Positions 1 to 10,212 of a DNA stretch of 64,000 nt are shown piece by piece. A program made the position numbers and the translations under genes. The stretch's first letter is position 1; the number at the start of each line of letters is the position of its first letter. This DNA comes from Martelella lutilitoris (GTDB lineage: Bacteria; Pseudomonadota; Alphaproteobacteria; Rhizobiales; Rhizobiaceae). The stretch is taken from the NCBI RefSeq assembly GCF_016598595.1, contig NZ_CP066786.1, positions 3,247,501 through 3,311,500 on the forward strand, written 5' to 3'. Below the pieces are notes generated by a model, which saw only the letters and a list, made by a program, of their open reading frames with translations, had not been told where the DNA came from and ran no database searches.

Positions 1-436
1 TCACCGCATCGGCCGGCGCAAGCTTCACCTGAAGGCCGCGCTGGCCGCCATTCATGATCACGTAAGGGTGGCCAAGGGCGGCGGCTTCAAAGACCACCGG
101 CACGCGCTTTCTCTGGCCGAAGGGCGAGATGCCGCCGACGTGATAGCCGGAAAGCCGCTCGGCGGCGGGCACATCCAGCATATGCGCATGCTTGCCCTTG
201 AAGACGGCGGCAAGCTTCTTCATCGAGACCTCGGCATTCGACGGCAGAACGGCGCAGACCGGCTTGCCGTCGACCTCGGCCATCAACGTCTTCAACACGC
301 GTTCCGCCGGCTCGCCAATGGCCTCGGCCGCCTGCAGCCCCACCTTGAAGGCGTTCGGGTCATAGTCATATTGCTGGATCGTGTAGGTTACACCGGCCTT
401 GTCGAGAAACCGGGTCGCCTGCGTCGTTTTCGCCAT
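1..436 (-). CDS. ybaK: Cys-tRNA(Pro)/Cys-tRNA(Cys) deacylase, YbaK/EbsC family (partial)
   Basis: The ATG is at 434-436 on the minus strand and the gene runs off the left edge of the window, so about 145 N-terminal residues are visible. The protein begins MAKTTQATRFLDKAG and carries the family core: VLKTLMAEVDGKPV, then SMKKLAAV, then SGYHVGGISPFGQ, then NGGQRGL. YbaK-type enzymes hydrolyse cysteine mischarged onto tRNA-Pro by prolyl-tRNA synthetase, acting in trans in the cytoplasm. It lies 4 bases downstream of the ArsC-like gene on the same strand, so the two are probably co-transcribed. Only the last few C-terminal residues appear to be missing. Confidence 0.88.
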   Translation of the reverse strand, partial: MAKTTQATRFLDKAGVTYTIQQYDYDPNAFKVGLQAAEAIGEPAERVLKTLMAEVDGKPVCAVLPSNAEVSMKKLAAVFKGKHAHMLDVPAAERLSGYHVGGISPFGQRKRVPVVFEAAALGHPYVIMNGGQRGLQVKLAPADAV

Positions 437-440
437 CGTC

Positions 441-794
441 TTACGCCTTGCCGAAAAACGCCGCGTAGTCATCCGGCTTGAAACCGACGATCAGCCGGTC
501 GCCGTCCTCCAGCACCGGGCGCTTGATCATCGATGGGTTTGCGAGCATCAGCGCGATCGCCTTGTCCCGGTCGAGGCCCTGCTTTTCGGCGTCGTCCAGC
601 TTGCGGAAGGTCATGCCGGCGCGGTTCAGCACCTTTTCCCAGCCCGCCGCATCGCACCAGCGCGAAAGACGCGCGCGATCGATGCCGGCCTTCTTGTAGT
701 CGTGGAACGCATAGGCGACGTCGTGTGCATCAAGCCAGGTCCAGGCCTTCTTCATCGTGTCGCAGTTTTTAATGCCGTAAAGCGTCGTCGCCAT
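441..794 (-). CDS. ArsC/Spx-like reductase, YffB family
   Basis: This is a 117-residue thioredoxin-fold protein beginning MATTLYGIKNCDTMKKAWTW. The GIKNCDT-KKA start and a later KRPVLE-D segment are typical of the YffB branch of the ArsC superfamily. The single active-site Cys is at residue 11, with no CxxC pair. YffB proteins are thought to be glutathione-dependent thiol reductases, not true arsenate reductases, and no arsenic genes lie nearby. It lies just upstream of the ybaK gene on the minus strand. The family is certain from the motif; the physiological substrate is unknown. Confidence 0.85.
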   Translation of the reverse strand: MATTLYGIKNCDTMKKAWTWLDAHDVAYAFHDYKKAGIDRARLSRWCDAAGWEKVLNRAGMTFRKLDDAEKQGLDRDKAIALMLANPSMIKRPVLEDGDRLIVGFKPDDYAAFFGKA

Positions 795-805
795 GGCCTC
801 GATCT

Positions 806-840
806 TTCAAAAAAGGCAGGCGGTCTTTCAGGCCGCCTGC
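806..840 (-). terminator. Rho-independent terminator of the Gfo/Idh/MocA gene
   Basis: On the minus strand an 8-bp perfect stem (GCAGGCGG at 833-840 pairing with 816-823) with a 9-base loop is followed by a run of T residues (complement of the A run 809-814). It lies 29 bases past the stop of the oxidoreductase at 869-1858 and overlaps nothing else. Confidence 0.8.
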
Positions 841-868
841 GATCCAGTGATAATCCGCCCGTCAGCGA

Positions 869-1858
869 TCAAACCGTCTCCCAGCCGCCGTCCAGCTTGC
901 CGGCGCGGTAGATCGCATCGATCACGCGCTGGTTCTTCACCGAATCCTCCAGCGAGAACACCTCGACCTCACCGCCGGCAGCCGCCTTCGAGAACGCCTC
1001 GACCTCGCGGACATATTGCCGGCTGTCCTGGAAACGGAACGCCTGGGTCTCGGAGTGGCTCTGGTTGGAGAGCAGCACCGTTTCCTCGCCCCAGCGATTG
1101 GCGTTGAAGGGCGAGACCACCTCGATCAGACCCTTGGTGCCGTGGAAGGCCATGGCCTGACGGTTAGCGAGCTGGGTGGAGACGTAGAAGCTCATCTCGA
1201 AGCCCGGGAACTCCGCCTTGACGGAGGCATAGATATCCGTGCCGAATTCGCTGTCATAGCGCACCGTCGCCTGCAGCCGTTCGGGCTCTTCTCCGGTGGC
1301 AAAACGGGTCGTCACCGTCGGATAGACGCCGATATCCGGCAGGCCGCCGCCCCCGAGTTCCGGGATATTGCGCATATTGGTCGCATCGCGCAGGAAATAG
1401 GAAAACGCCCCCTGCACATGCTGCAGCTCGCCGATCTCGCCGTCGGCCAGAAGCGCGCGGACCTTGGTCCAGACCGGCGCATAGGTAACCATGAAGGCCT
1501 CGCTGATCAGCACCTTGTTGCGGTCGCGCGCGGCGATCACCGGTTCGATGTCCCCGGCCTTCAGCGCCAGCGGCTTTTCCACCAGGACATGTTTTCCGGC
1601 GTCCGCCGCCTTGATCGCCCATTCCACATGCTGGGAGGTCGGCAGCGGGATATAGACCGCGTCGATCGTATCGCTCGCCAGCATCTCCTCGTAGGAGGCG
1701 AAGGCATGCGGCGCGCCGAAACGGGTCGCCATCGCCTGCGCCCGCTCCAGATCGCGGCTGGCAACGGCCGCAAGCACCGCATTTTCCGCGTCGACGATTG
1801 CCGGCACCACGAGTTCGCGACCGATCTTGGCGGTCGAGACTATACCAAAACGCAACAT
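869..1858 (-). CDS. Gfo/Idh/MocA family NAD(P)-dependent oxidoreductase
   Basis: The 329-residue protein has an N-terminal Rossmann fold ([12 protein letters not shown], residues 2-13), the family EKP motif at residues 94-96 whose Lys is catalytic, and a C-terminal substrate domain with [12 protein letters not shown]. Family members oxidise or reduce sugars, inositols or related polyols. The substrate cannot be read from sequence. It is divergent from an aldo/keto reductase across a 168-base gap and ends in a good terminator, so it is probably monocistronic. Confidence 0.88.
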   Translation of the reverse strand: MLRFGIVSTAKIGRELVVPAIVDAENAVLAAVASRDLERAQAMATRFGAPHAFASYEEMLASDTIDAVYIPLPTSQHVEWAIKAADAGKHVLVEKPLALKAGDIEPVIAARDRNKVLISEAFMVTYAPVWTKVRALLADGEIGELQHVQGAFSYFLRDATNMRNIPELGGGGLPDIGVYPTVTTRFATGEEPERLQATVRYDSEFGTDIYASVKAEFPGFEMSFYVSTQLANRQAMAFHGTKGLIEVVSPFNANRWGEETVLLSNQSHSETQAFRFQDSRQYVREVEAFSKAAAGGEVEVFSLEDSVKNQRVIDAIYRAGKLDGGWETV

Positions 1859-2026
1859 GGGGAATCCTCACCTGTTATTTCGGCGGCCAGCATAGGAACC
1901 GGCAGGCGGGTGTGCAAGCGGCTCGATAGCCAGTTCACGGCCTCGCCGCCCGTGGGCTCCATTGCCATGCGGGGACGGGCAACCTACGTTAGGAACAGCG
2001 ACGTCACCAGCACCCGGGAGAAGAAC

Positions 2027-2977
2027 ATGCACATGCGAAGACTTGGCAGAACGGATATCGACATCGCACCTGTCGTCTTCGGCGGCAACGTGTTCGGCTG
2101 GACGGCGGATGAACAGACCTCCTTCGCGCTGCTGGACCGCTTCGTCGGCGCCGGCTTCAATGCCATCGACACGGCCGATGTCTATTCCGCATGGGCCGAG
2201 GGCAACAAGGGCGGCGAGTCCGAGACAATCATCGGCAATTGGCTGAAGCGCGGCGGCGTGAAGCGCGAGGATGTCGTCATCATTACCAAGGTCGGCTCGG
2301 AGATGGGCCCCGGCAAGAAGGGGCTGAAGGAAGACTGGATCATGCAGGCCGTCGAAGATTCGCTCCGCCGGCTGCAGACCGACTATCTCGACGTCTACCT
2401 CGCGCACTGGCCGGACCCCGAGACCGAGTATGAGGAGACGATCACGGCCTTCACCAAGCTGCGGGAGCAAGGCAAGGTCCGCGCCATCGGCGCGTCGAAC
2501 CTTGACGCGGCGCAGCTTGAGGAAGCGCTGAGGGTCGCCGAACATACCGGCCGGGCGCGCTATGACGTGCTGCAGCCGGAATATAACCTCTATGCCCGCT
2601 CCGGCTTCGAGGGCGCGCTGGCGGAACTCTGCGTCGAGCACGATATCGGCGTGATCACCTATTTCAGCCTCGCATCCGGCTTTCTCACCGGCAAGTACAA
2701 ATCCGCCGACGACACTGCGGGCAGCGCGCGCGGCGGCGGTGTGGCGAAGTATTTCGACGATCGCGGAAAGCGGATACTCAAGGCGCTGGAGACGGTTTCC
2801 GCCGATACCGGCGAGCATCCGGCGGCGATCGCGCTGGCCTGGCTGATGACCCGGCGCGGCGTCACCGCGCCGATCGCCAGCGCCTCGCGGCTCGAGCAGA
2901 TGGACACGCTCCTGCGCGCGCCGGAGATCGAGCTTTCGCAAGAGGCGTTGCAGCTGCTTCAGGAAGCCGGCGAATGA
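2027..2977 (+). CDS. Aldo/keto reductase
   Basis: The protein has 316 residues. The ATG at 2027 was chosen because GGGAG (2016-2020) sits 6 bases upstream; the long in-frame extension toward 1016 is only the shadow of the opposite gene. The AKR tetrad is visible: Asp48 and Tyr53 (AIDTADVY), Lys88 (ITKVGS) and His127 (LAHWPDPE). AKRs are cytoplasmic NADPH-dependent carbonyl reductases. This one resembles the general-stress YajO/Tas-like group. It overlaps the following acetyltransferase by 4 bases (ATGA), indicating translational coupling. Confidence 0.9.
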   Translation: MHMRRLGRTDIDIAPVVFGGNVFGWTADEQTSFALLDRFVGAGFNAIDTADVYSAWAEGNKGGESETIIGNWLKRGGVKREDVVIITKVGSEMGPGKKGLKEDWIMQAVEDSLRRLQTDYLDVYLAHWPDPETEYEETITAFTKLREQGKVRAIGASNLDAAQLEEALRVAEHTGRARYDVLQPEYNLYARSGFEGALAELCVEHDIGVITYFSLASGFLTGKYKSADDTAGSARGGGVAKYFDDRGKRILKALETVSADTGEHPAAIALAWLMTRRGVTAPIASASRLEQMDTLLRAPEIELSQEALQLLQEAGE

Positions 2978-3426
2978 GCAGCATAACCATCCGTACGGCA
3001 GTGGCCGCGGACAAGCCGGGCTGGCTTGACCTCTGGCAGGGTTACCTGACCTTCTATGGCAGCGCGATCGGTCCGGAAGTGACAGAAACCACATGGTCGC
3101 GCATTACAGACCCGATCGTTCCCGTTTTCACCCGGCTCGCAATTTTCGGTGACAAGCCGGTCGGCTTTGCCACCTGCATTCTCCATCCGCGCACATGGGC
3201 GATTGAGCCCGCCTGCTATCTGGAGGACCTGTTCGTGGATGAAACCATGCGCGGGCGCGGCATCGGCAGACGGCTGATCGATGACCTGATCGCGATGGGC
3301 AAGCGCGATGGCTGGACCAACCTCTACTGGCACACCAATTCCGACAACGAGACGGCGCGCAGGCTCTACGACCGCTATGACAAGGCCGACGATTTCGTAC
3401 GATACCGCCTGCCACTGAAGGGATGA
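2974..3426 (+). CDS. GNAT family N-acetyltransferase
   Basis: This 150-residue single-domain acetyltransferase has an acetyl-CoA loop, MRGRGIGRRLIDDLI (about residues 89-103), with the RxxGxG pattern. The strand before it, CYLEDLFVDE, and the later NETARRLYDRY segment fit the fold. The acceptor substrate is unknown. It starts within the end of the aldo/keto reductase gene and converges on upp with a 7-base gap, leaving no room for a terminator. Confidence 0.87.
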   Translation: MSSITIRTAVAADKPGWLDLWQGYLTFYGSAIGPEVTETTWSRITDPIVPVFTRLAIFGDKPVGFATCILHPRTWAIEPACYLEDLFVDETMRGRGIGRRLIDDLIAMGKRDGWTNLYWHTNSDNETARRLYDRYDKADDFVRYRLPLKG

Positions 3427-3433
3427 AGGCTTC

Positions 3434-4063
3434 TTACTTGGTGCCGTACATCCGGTCGCCGGCATCGCCGAGACCCGGCACGATATAGCCCTTCTCGTTC
3501 AGATGGCTGTCGATGGCGGCGGTGTAGACCGGCACGTCCGGATGGCTGTTGCGGAAATGCTCGATCCCCTCGGGCGCGGCCAGGAGGCAAAGGAAGCGGA
3601 TATTGGAAACGCCGCGCTCCTTCAGCCGGTCGATGGCGGCGATCGACGAATTGCCCGTCGCCAGCATCGGATCGACGACGATCACCAGCCGCTCGCCGAT
3701 ATCTTCCGGCGCCTTGAAGAAATACTCGATCGCTTCCAGCGTCTCGTGATCGCGGTAGACGCCGATATGGGAGACGCGGGCCGAGGGCACGAGGTCGAGC
3801 ATGCCCTCAAGCAGGCCGTTGCCGGCGCGCAGGATGGAGGCGAAGACCAGCTTCTTGCCTTCCAGAACCGGCGCTTCCATCGTCGTCAGCGGCGTCTCGA
3901 TCGTCTCCATGGTGAGTTCGAGATCGCGCGTCACCTCATAGCAGAGCAGCGTCGAAATCTCGCGGAGCAGCCGACGGAAGCCGGCCGTGGACGTGTCCTT
4001 CTGACGCATCTTCGTCAGCTTGTGTTGAACCAGGGGGTGGTCGATGACCGTTACGCCGTCCAT
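3434..4063 (-). CDS. upp: Uracil phosphoribosyltransferase
   Basis: The 209-residue enzyme converts uracil and PRPP to UMP (pyrimidine salvage). The start [16 protein letters not shown] matches rhizobial Upp; upstream in-frame residues look non-native. The PRPP-binding loop is [11 protein letters not shown], and the C-terminal [10 protein letters not shown] is the uracil-binding signature. It is followed on the same strand order by add and deoB upstream (deoB, add, upp), forming a nucleoside-salvage cluster. Confidence 0.95.
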   Translation of the reverse strand: MDGVTVIDHPLVQHKLTKMRQKDTSTAGFRRLLREISTLLCYEVTRDLELTMETIETPLTTMEAPVLEGKKLVFASILRAGNGLLEGMLDLVPSARVSHIGVYRDHETLEAIEYFFKAPEDIGERLVIVVDPMLATGNSSIAAIDRLKERGVSNIRFLCLLAAPEGIEHFRNSHPDVPVYTAAIDSHLNEKGYIVPGLGDAGDRMYGTK

Positions 4064-4177
4064 GAGCTTCAATCCCGCTTTGATCGTTCCGTGCTGAAAC
4101 CTTCTATGGCGCAAAAGGGGCCGGCGCGGCAAGCACCGCGCCCGCCTTCGCGCCGAAACGCCGATTTTTCCACTGTT

Positions 4178-5142
4178 TCAGCCGCGCAGCAGGGCAAGAA
4201 GCCTTTCGCGCGTTTTCTCGTCGACAAAGGCGGCGGCAATCGCCGTCTCCGTCATGCGGGCGGTCTCTTCCGGCGAGAATCCCAGTTCGCTCTCCGCGAT
4301 CTCGTATTCCCGCGCCAGCGACGTGCCGAAGAAGGGCGGATCGTCGGAATTGAGCGTCACCCGAACGCCCGCATCAACCAGTTGGCGCAGCGGATGGGCG
4401 CGGAAGTACGGATAGACGGAAAGCGCGATGTTCGAGCCGGGACAGACCTCCAGCACCACGCCTTCGTCGGTCAGCCTTCGCACCAGTTCGGGATCTTCGA
4501 CCGCCCGGACGCCGTGACCGATCCGGTCGGGCCGCACAAGATCCAGCGCATCACGCACGGAATCCGGTCCGCAGACTTCGCCGGCATGGATCGTCAGCTT
4601 CAGTCCGCCGTCACGGGCGATGTCGAAGGCGCGCGCGTAATCGGCGACGCGGCCCATGCGCTCGTCGCCCGCCATGTTGAAACCGGTCAGCAGCGGAAAG
4701 CCGCAGGCAACGGCATAGCGCGCAGCCCCCTCCACCTGTTCCGGACCCATATGCCGCTCGCCGATCATCACCATGCGGCACTCGATCCCGGTTTTCGCCT
4801 TCGCCGCATCGATGCCGGCAGAGATCGCCCGCATATAGGCATCGCGGGAAAGACCGGCGGCAAGTCCCTGTTCGGGCGAGACGAACAGCTCGGAATAGAT
4901 CGCGCCATCGGCGGCAAGCTCGCCGAGATAGGCCTCGGCAAGGGCGGCGAAATCCTCCTCGGCGCGAAAGACATTGGCTATCGCGGCATAGCAGGCGATG
5001 AAGCTCGAGAAGTCATGCCAGACATAACGGCCGTCGCGGAGCCAGGCGGAAAGATCGATGCCGTATTTTGTCGCAAGGCGCGCGGCAAGGGCCGGCGGCG
5101 TCGCCCCTTCGATATGGCAGTGGAGTTCGGCTTTCGGTGTCG

Positions 5143-5146
<4 letters not shown>
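4178..5146 (-). CDS. add: Adenosine deaminase
   Basis: The 322-residue metal-dependent hydrolase converts adenosine or deoxyadenosine to inosine. Zn ligands are visible in ELHCHIEGA (His9 and His11), HAGE carries the catalytic Glu, and RIGHG and SDDPPFFG complete the site. Its start overlaps the 3' end of deoB by 4 bases, so the two are translationally coupled. Some family members act on adenine, but the [14 protein letters not shown] pattern and purine/pyrimidine salvage neighbours favour adenosine. Confidence 0.9.
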
Positions 5147-6363
<1,217 letters not shown>

Positions 6364-6513
6364 CGGACGCTCAATCCTGCGCTGAAAAATCGTTTTCCTC
6401 TTCTATCGTCTGGCATTCCTGATGGCAAACGCCCTTGCGGCCGGGGAACCAGAGCCGGTTTCCATGTGTTTAGAAGATGATAACCATGTTTCTTAACGCC
6501 GAAGGAAGGCAGG

Positions 6514-6693
6514 ATGATCATGCTGACAGCCATCGACACGATCAAGGCGAGCACTGTCATGCCCGAAAGAAGCAGCAGCAGAAAAGGCGAGGCCGGAAGC
6601 CAGGCCGGCGAACTGGCGCTGATCGCCGGCGTCCTCCTGGCCGCAACCGCTCTGGTGATCTTCGCCGCTCTCCGGCTTTACGCCGTCAGTTGA
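6514..6693 (+). CDS. Small one-TM peptide, possibly Flp-pilin-like
   Basis: This 59-residue open frame is preceded by a strong ribosome binding site (AAGGAAGG, 6502-6509). The N-terminal 30 residues are polar and basic, then one hydrophobic helix runs from about residue 34 to 55 (ELALIAGVLLAATALVIFAAL). A short basic segment and a Glu at the start of a helix resemble Flp/Fap-type pilins, but the usual Tyr after Glu is absent, so the assignment is weak. It stops 6 bases before the convergent carbamoylase end. No pilus assembly genes are in the window. Confidence 0.5.
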   Translation: MIMLTAIDTIKASTVMPERSSSRKGEAGSQAGELALIAGVLLAATALVIFAALRLYAVS

Positions 6694-6699
6694 TCCCGC

Positions 6700-7938
6700 T
6701 CAGGCGGCAAGCCGCATCAACGCCGCCAGCATGAGTTCCGCGCCCTTTTCGATATCCGCCCATTCGGAATATTCCTCCGGCGCGTGCGAAATGCCGTTGC
6801 GGCTCGGCACGAAGATCATCGCCGAGGGGCAGAGCGCCATCATCGTCTGCGCGTCGTGGCCGGCGCCGGAGATCATGCGTCTGGCCGGAAGGCCGAGTGA
6901 CGCGGCTTCCTCGGAGAGGAGATCGACAAGCCCGACGTCGAAAGCGACCGGCGCAATGACGCTCTTTTCCTCGATTTCGTGGGCAAGGCCGTGTTTTGCC
7001 GCGACCGCCGCCGTCGCGCGGTAGAACAGCCTTTGCAGGCCGCGCATGACGCCTTCCGAGGCATCCCGGATGATCACGGAGAAGATCGCTTCGCCCGGCA
7101 CCGTATGCGGATGGTTGGGCACAAGCTCCACCTTGCCGATCGTGATCCTGGCGATCTCGGACGGCGACTGCGCGATCATGTCCGGGATCTGAACGGCGAT
7201 CTCGGCAAGGCCGGCAAAGGCGTCGGCGCGCATGTCCATGGGCGTCGTGCCGGAATGGTTGGCCGTGCCCTTCAGCGTGACCTGCAGGTTGACGATTCCG
7301 GTCGCGCCTTCCGGCAGGCCGATCGCGATCCCCTCGCGCTCCAGCACCGGCCCCTGCTCGATATGAAGTTCGAGAAAGGCTTTGACGGAGCCCTTTGGCC
7401 GGGCAGCGCCGAGCACGGCTTCCGGTTCCAGTCCTTGGGCGCGCATCGCATCTGCCAGCAGCACGCCGTCGGCATCGGCGGCGGATGACAGCCATCCAGC
7501 CGTCACCAGGCCGGCGATTGCCTGCGACCCGAGCATGCCGCCGAAGCGGCCCTCCTCTTCCGAGGTCGCCACGACCTCGACGGGAACGGAAGGCGTCACG
7601 CCGGCCTCCTTCATCGCCCGCACGCATTCCAGCGCGACAGCCACGCCCAGCGCCCCGTCGAAGGCGCCGCCGTCGACGACAGTATCAAGGTGTGAGCCGA
7701 CCATGATCGAAGGGCCGTCCGACCCGCCGAAACGCCCGAAAACCGAGTTCGCGCCGTCGCGCGTCACAACAAGGCCATCGTCTTGCATTTCCCCGGCAAA
7801 CCAGTCGCGCACGGCCATGTCGGCATCGGAAAAACCCGGCCTGTTGAACCCCGCACCGGGTTTTCCGGCGCCGAAACGGCTGATGCCGTCGAGAAGGGCC
7901 CTGAGCCGCCCGGGATTGATCTTCGGTTTGCTGTTCAT
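6700..7938 (-). CDS. N-carbamoyl-L-amino-acid hydrolase / allantoate amidohydrolase family (M20)
   Basis: The 412-residue M20-family amidohydrolase shows metal-site motifs GSHLDTVVDGGAFDGALG, SEEEGRFGG and HIEQGPVLE, and a C-terminal SGAGHDAQ. Members (AmaB, HyuC, AllC) cleave N-carbamoyl amino acids, ureidoglycine or allantoate, releasing ammonia and CO2. It diverges from a dipeptide-type ABC transporter operon across a 338-base region carrying two copies of an AT-rich operator-like repeat, suggesting shared control and a common substrate. The exact substrate is unknown. Confidence 0.87.
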   Translation of the reverse strand: MNSKPKINPGRLRALLDGISRFGAGKPGAGFNRPGFSDADMAVRDWFAGEMQDDGLVVTRDGANSVFGRFGGSDGPSIMVGSHLDTVVDGGAFDGALGVAVALECVRAMKEAGVTPSVPVEVVATSEEEGRFGGMLGSQAIAGLVTAGWLSSAADADGVLLADAMRAQGLEPEAVLGAARPKGSVKAFLELHIEQGPVLEREGIAIGLPEGATGIVNLQVTLKGTANHSGTTPMDMRADAFAGLAEIAVQIPDMIAQSPSEIARITIGKVELVPNHPHTVPGEAIFSVIIRDASEGVMRGLQRLFYRATAAVAAKHGLAHEIEEKSVIAPVAFDVGLVDLLSEEAASLGLPARRMISGAGHDAQTMMALCPSAMIFVPSRNGISHAPEEYSEWADIEKGAELMLAALMRLAA

Positions 7939-7989
7939 CGCTGCCGGCCTCCCCTTGTTATCTGCCGCAAGGCGGCTTTCCCATCGGGC

Positions 7990-8008
7990 AATTTATTATG
8001 ATAATTCC
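7990..8008. promoter_or_regulatory. Putative operator, copy 1
   Basis: The sequence aatttattatgataattcc contains the 11-base palindrome ATTATgATAAT. The first 13 bases recur exactly at 8198-8210. It sits 52 bases upstream of the carbamoylase start. The cluster's own GntR/FadR-type regulator (14076-14876) is the obvious candidate to bind it, but this is inference. Confidence 0.4.
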
Positions 8009-8197
8009 CGGCAACCCGCAAATCGCGGCGGCGCCTCCGCTCTGCCCGAAAGAACGACGGAGCCGCAGGCGCGCGACTTTCACAGCGCGCATTGACAGCG
8101 CCGGCAGGCCGCGTGACGTCATTTTCGCTTGGACCGGAGCTACGACTAAGTTTTTGATTTTTCTTCGCCATTCCGCGTGGAGAATAGACAGGGTTGT

Positions 8198-8216
8198 AAT
8201 TTATTATGATCAATCC
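8198..8216. promoter_or_regulatory. Putative operator, copy 2
   Basis: The sequence aatttattatgatcaatcc matches copy 1 in 17 of 19 positions and lies about 61 bases upstream of the ABC transporter's first gene. The two copies are 208 bases apart, in the same orientation, each near one of the two divergent genes. Confidence 0.4.
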
Positions 8217-8276
8217 TTGTAAATTACAGAATTTTCATAATTAATTAATGAAATACCAACAGAGGAGAACCGATTG

Positions 8277-9836
8277 ATGAAACGCCTTCTCGCAGCCGCG
8301 CTGGCTGCCGCGTCGCTCGCCATCGGCGCGCCGGCGATCGCCCAGACCCCGCCCAATGTTCTGGTCGTCGGCCAGATCGCCGAACCGAAATCGCTCGACC
8401 CGGCCGTCGACACCGCCGTCAATGATTTCCGCATCCTGGTGAACATGTATGACGGCCTTGTGCGCTACAAGGACGGCACGCTTGAGGTTGAGCCTGCGCT
8501 TGCAGAGAGTTGGGAGATTTCCGAGGACGGAAAGACCTACACCTTCAAGCTGCGCGAGGGCGTGACCTTCCATGACGGTTCGCCCTTCAATGCCGAGGCG
8601 GTGAAGTTCAACTTCGACCGCATGCTGGATGAGAACAGCGAATATTACGACACCGGGCCGTTCCCGCTGTCCTTCTTCTTCTCCTCCGTCGACACCGTCG
8701 AGGTGGTTGACGACATGACGGTGAAGTTCACGCTCTCTGCACCCTACGCCCCCTTCCTCTCCAACCTCGCCTATCCGACCGGCCTGATCGTCTCGCCGGC
8801 GGCGGTCAAGGAATATGGCGCCGATTTCGGCCGTCATCCTTCCGGCACGGGCGCTTTCAAATTCGAGGAATGGGACCCGAATTCCAAGGTCGTCGTTTCC
8901 AAGAACGCCGACTACTGGGACGGCGCGCCGCCGCTTGAGGCTGTCGTTTTCCGCCCCGTCACCGATGCCAATACCCGCGTTGCCGAAATGATGTCAGGCG
9001 GGCTCGACGTGATGGTCGAGGTGCCGCCGGATTCCCTGTCGCAGTTTTCCGACAGCGACCGCTACAAGGTCTATGAGCAGGCCGGGCCGCATGTCTGGTT
9101 CCTGATCCTGAACCTCAAGGACGGCGTCTTCGCCGACAAGAAGATCCGCCAGGCCGTCAACTACGCCATCAACAAGGAAGCAATCGTCAACGACATTCTT
9201 CAGGGCACGGCCGATGTTGCCGCCGGCCCAACGCCACCGGCCTTCGCCTGGGCCTATGACGAAAGCCTCTCGCCCTATCCTTACGATCCGGAGAAGGCCA
9301 AATCGCTGCTCGAAGAGGCCGGTTATGACGGCTCGGAGCTGACCTTCTACGTCACCGAGGGCGGTTCGGGCATGCTGGAACCGCAGGCCATGGCCACCCA
9401 GATCCAGGCCGATCTCGAAGCCGTGGGGATGCCGGTCAAGATCGAGACCTATGAGTGGAACACCTTCCTCGGCAAGGTGAACCCCGGCCTCGAAGGCAAG
9501 GCCGACATGGCGGAAATGGCATGGATGACCAACGATCCGGACACCCTGCCCTTCCTGGCGCTCAGGACCGATGCCTTCCCCGACAAGGGCGGCTTCAACT
9601 CGGGCTACTACTCCAATCCGGAGGTCGACAAACTGCTCGAGGAAGCCCGCACCGCCACCGACCAGGCCAGGCGCGCCGAGCTCTACAAAGAGATGCAGGC
9701 GATCGTGCAGGACGATGCCCCCTGGGCCTTCGTCGCCAACTGGAAACAGAACGCCGTGACCAAGGCGAGCGTAGAGAACTTCAAGCTCCAGCCGTCGTTC
9801 TTCCTGCTGCTGCAGAAGGTGGCAAAGCCGAACTGA
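8277..9836 (+). CDS. ABC transporter substrate-binding protein, family 5 (dipeptide/opine type)
   Basis: The 519-residue periplasmic protein has a signal peptide (MKRLLAAALAAASLAIGAPAIAQ) ending in an AxA-like site, then a classic SBP_bac_5 fold: VVGQIAEPKSLDPAVDT, RLREGVTFHDGSPFNAEAV-like and YKEMQAIVQDDAPW. The ATG at 8277 lies 9 bases after GAGGAG; a TTG immediately before it is possible. It delivers solute to the permeases at 10213-12040. Given the carbamoylase and formamidase neighbours, a peptide-like amide or ureido compound is plausible. Confidence 0.9.
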   Translation: MKRLLAAALAAASLAIGAPAIAQTPPNVLVVGQIAEPKSLDPAVDTAVNDFRILVNMYDGLVRYKDGTLEVEPALAESWEISEDGKTYTFKLREGVTFHDGSPFNAEAVKFNFDRMLDENSEYYDTGPFPLSFFFSSVDTVEVVDDMTVKFTLSAPYAPFLSNLAYPTGLIVSPAAVKEYGADFGRHPSGTGAFKFEEWDPNSKVVVSKNADYWDGAPPLEAVVFRPVTDANTRVAEMMSGGLDVMVEVPPDSLSQFSDSDRYKVYEQAGPHVWFLILNLKDGVFADKKIRQAVNYAINKEAIVNDILQGTADVAAGPTPPAFAWAYDESLSPYPYDPEKAKSLLEEAGYDGSELTFYVTEGGSGMLEPQAMATQIQADLEAVGMPVKIETYEWNTFLGKVNPGLEGKADMAEMAWMTNDPDTLPFLALRTDAFPDKGGFNSGYYSNPEVDKLLEEARTATDQARRAELYKEMQAIVQDDAPWAFVANWKQNAVTKASVENFKLQPSFFLLLQKVAKPN

Positions 9837-9860
9837 GCGGGGCCGCATAGCCTCCATCAA

Positions 9861-9908
9861 TCTCCCCCCCTTAAGGGGGAGATGTCGCGAAAGCGACAGA
9901 GAGGGGTG
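9861..9908. repeat. Short intergenic palindromic mosaic element
   Basis: Two adjacent palindromes: a C-run/G-run hairpin (TCCCCCCTTAAGGGGGA type) and TGTCGCGAAAGCGACA. The second palindrome recurs at 10107-10127 and 33187-33204. It lies 24 bases after the stop of the substrate-binding protein gene, between it and the permease gene. Confidence 0.7.
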
Positions 9909-10000
9909 GACCCTATCCGAGAGCACGGAGACTGCGGCCTTCAGGGCTTACGCCTCCCCCCGCGAGAAGAACAAGCAGCCGCATTCGGAAGCTGCTCCTC

Positions 10001-10156
10001 ACTCCCAATACTCTCTCCCGCTGGCGGGAGAGATGCCCCGAAAGGGGCAGTGAGGGTGGCGCGGCATCTCGTCTCGTGAGGGCGTTCGAGGGGATACTCT
10101 CCCCCTCACTGTCGCTTTCGCGACATCTCTCCCCTCCGGGGCGAGAAGATTGGGGG
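10001..10156. repeat. Composite intergenic repeat (RIME-like), copy 1
   Basis: An element of about 155 bases made of two arms: a CTCTCCCGC-TGGCGGGAGAG hairpin plus GCCCCGAAAGGGGC, and a TGTCGC-GCGACA hairpin plus a CCCCTCCGGGG hairpin, joined by a less conserved centre. Its reverse complement recurs at 33157-33313 with strong identity in both arms. The layout resembles rhizobial intergenic mosaic elements. It separates the substrate-binding protein gene from the permease genes and may fold in the mRNA, lowering downstream expression. Confidence 0.75.
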
Positions 10157-10212
10157 GCTTTGCGGCAATCGCCGTTTGCCCTTGATCGCATGGCCACCAC
10201 GGAGAACACGCC

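Larger units (their letters stand above)
7939..8276. promoter_or_regulatory. Divergent regulatory region between carbamoylase and ABC transporter
   Basis: This 338-base AT-rich gap between two divergent starts contains a 19-base near-repeat (17/19 identical) at 7990-8008 and 8198-8216. The right half has runs of A and T, and a GAGGAG ribosome site lies at 8262-8267. It must hold the promoters of both the carbamoylase and the transporter operon. No open frame is supported inside it. Confidence 0.6.

Noticed and set aside
1016..2026. In-frame extension upstream of the aldo/keto reductase start
   Set aside because: It lies wholly antisense to the Gfo/Idh/MocA gene and has no family match; GGGAG before 2027 fits the shorter start.
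9861..10156. Repeats considered as a CRISPR array
   Set aside because: Units are palindromic and different from each other, with no regular spacing and no cas genes.
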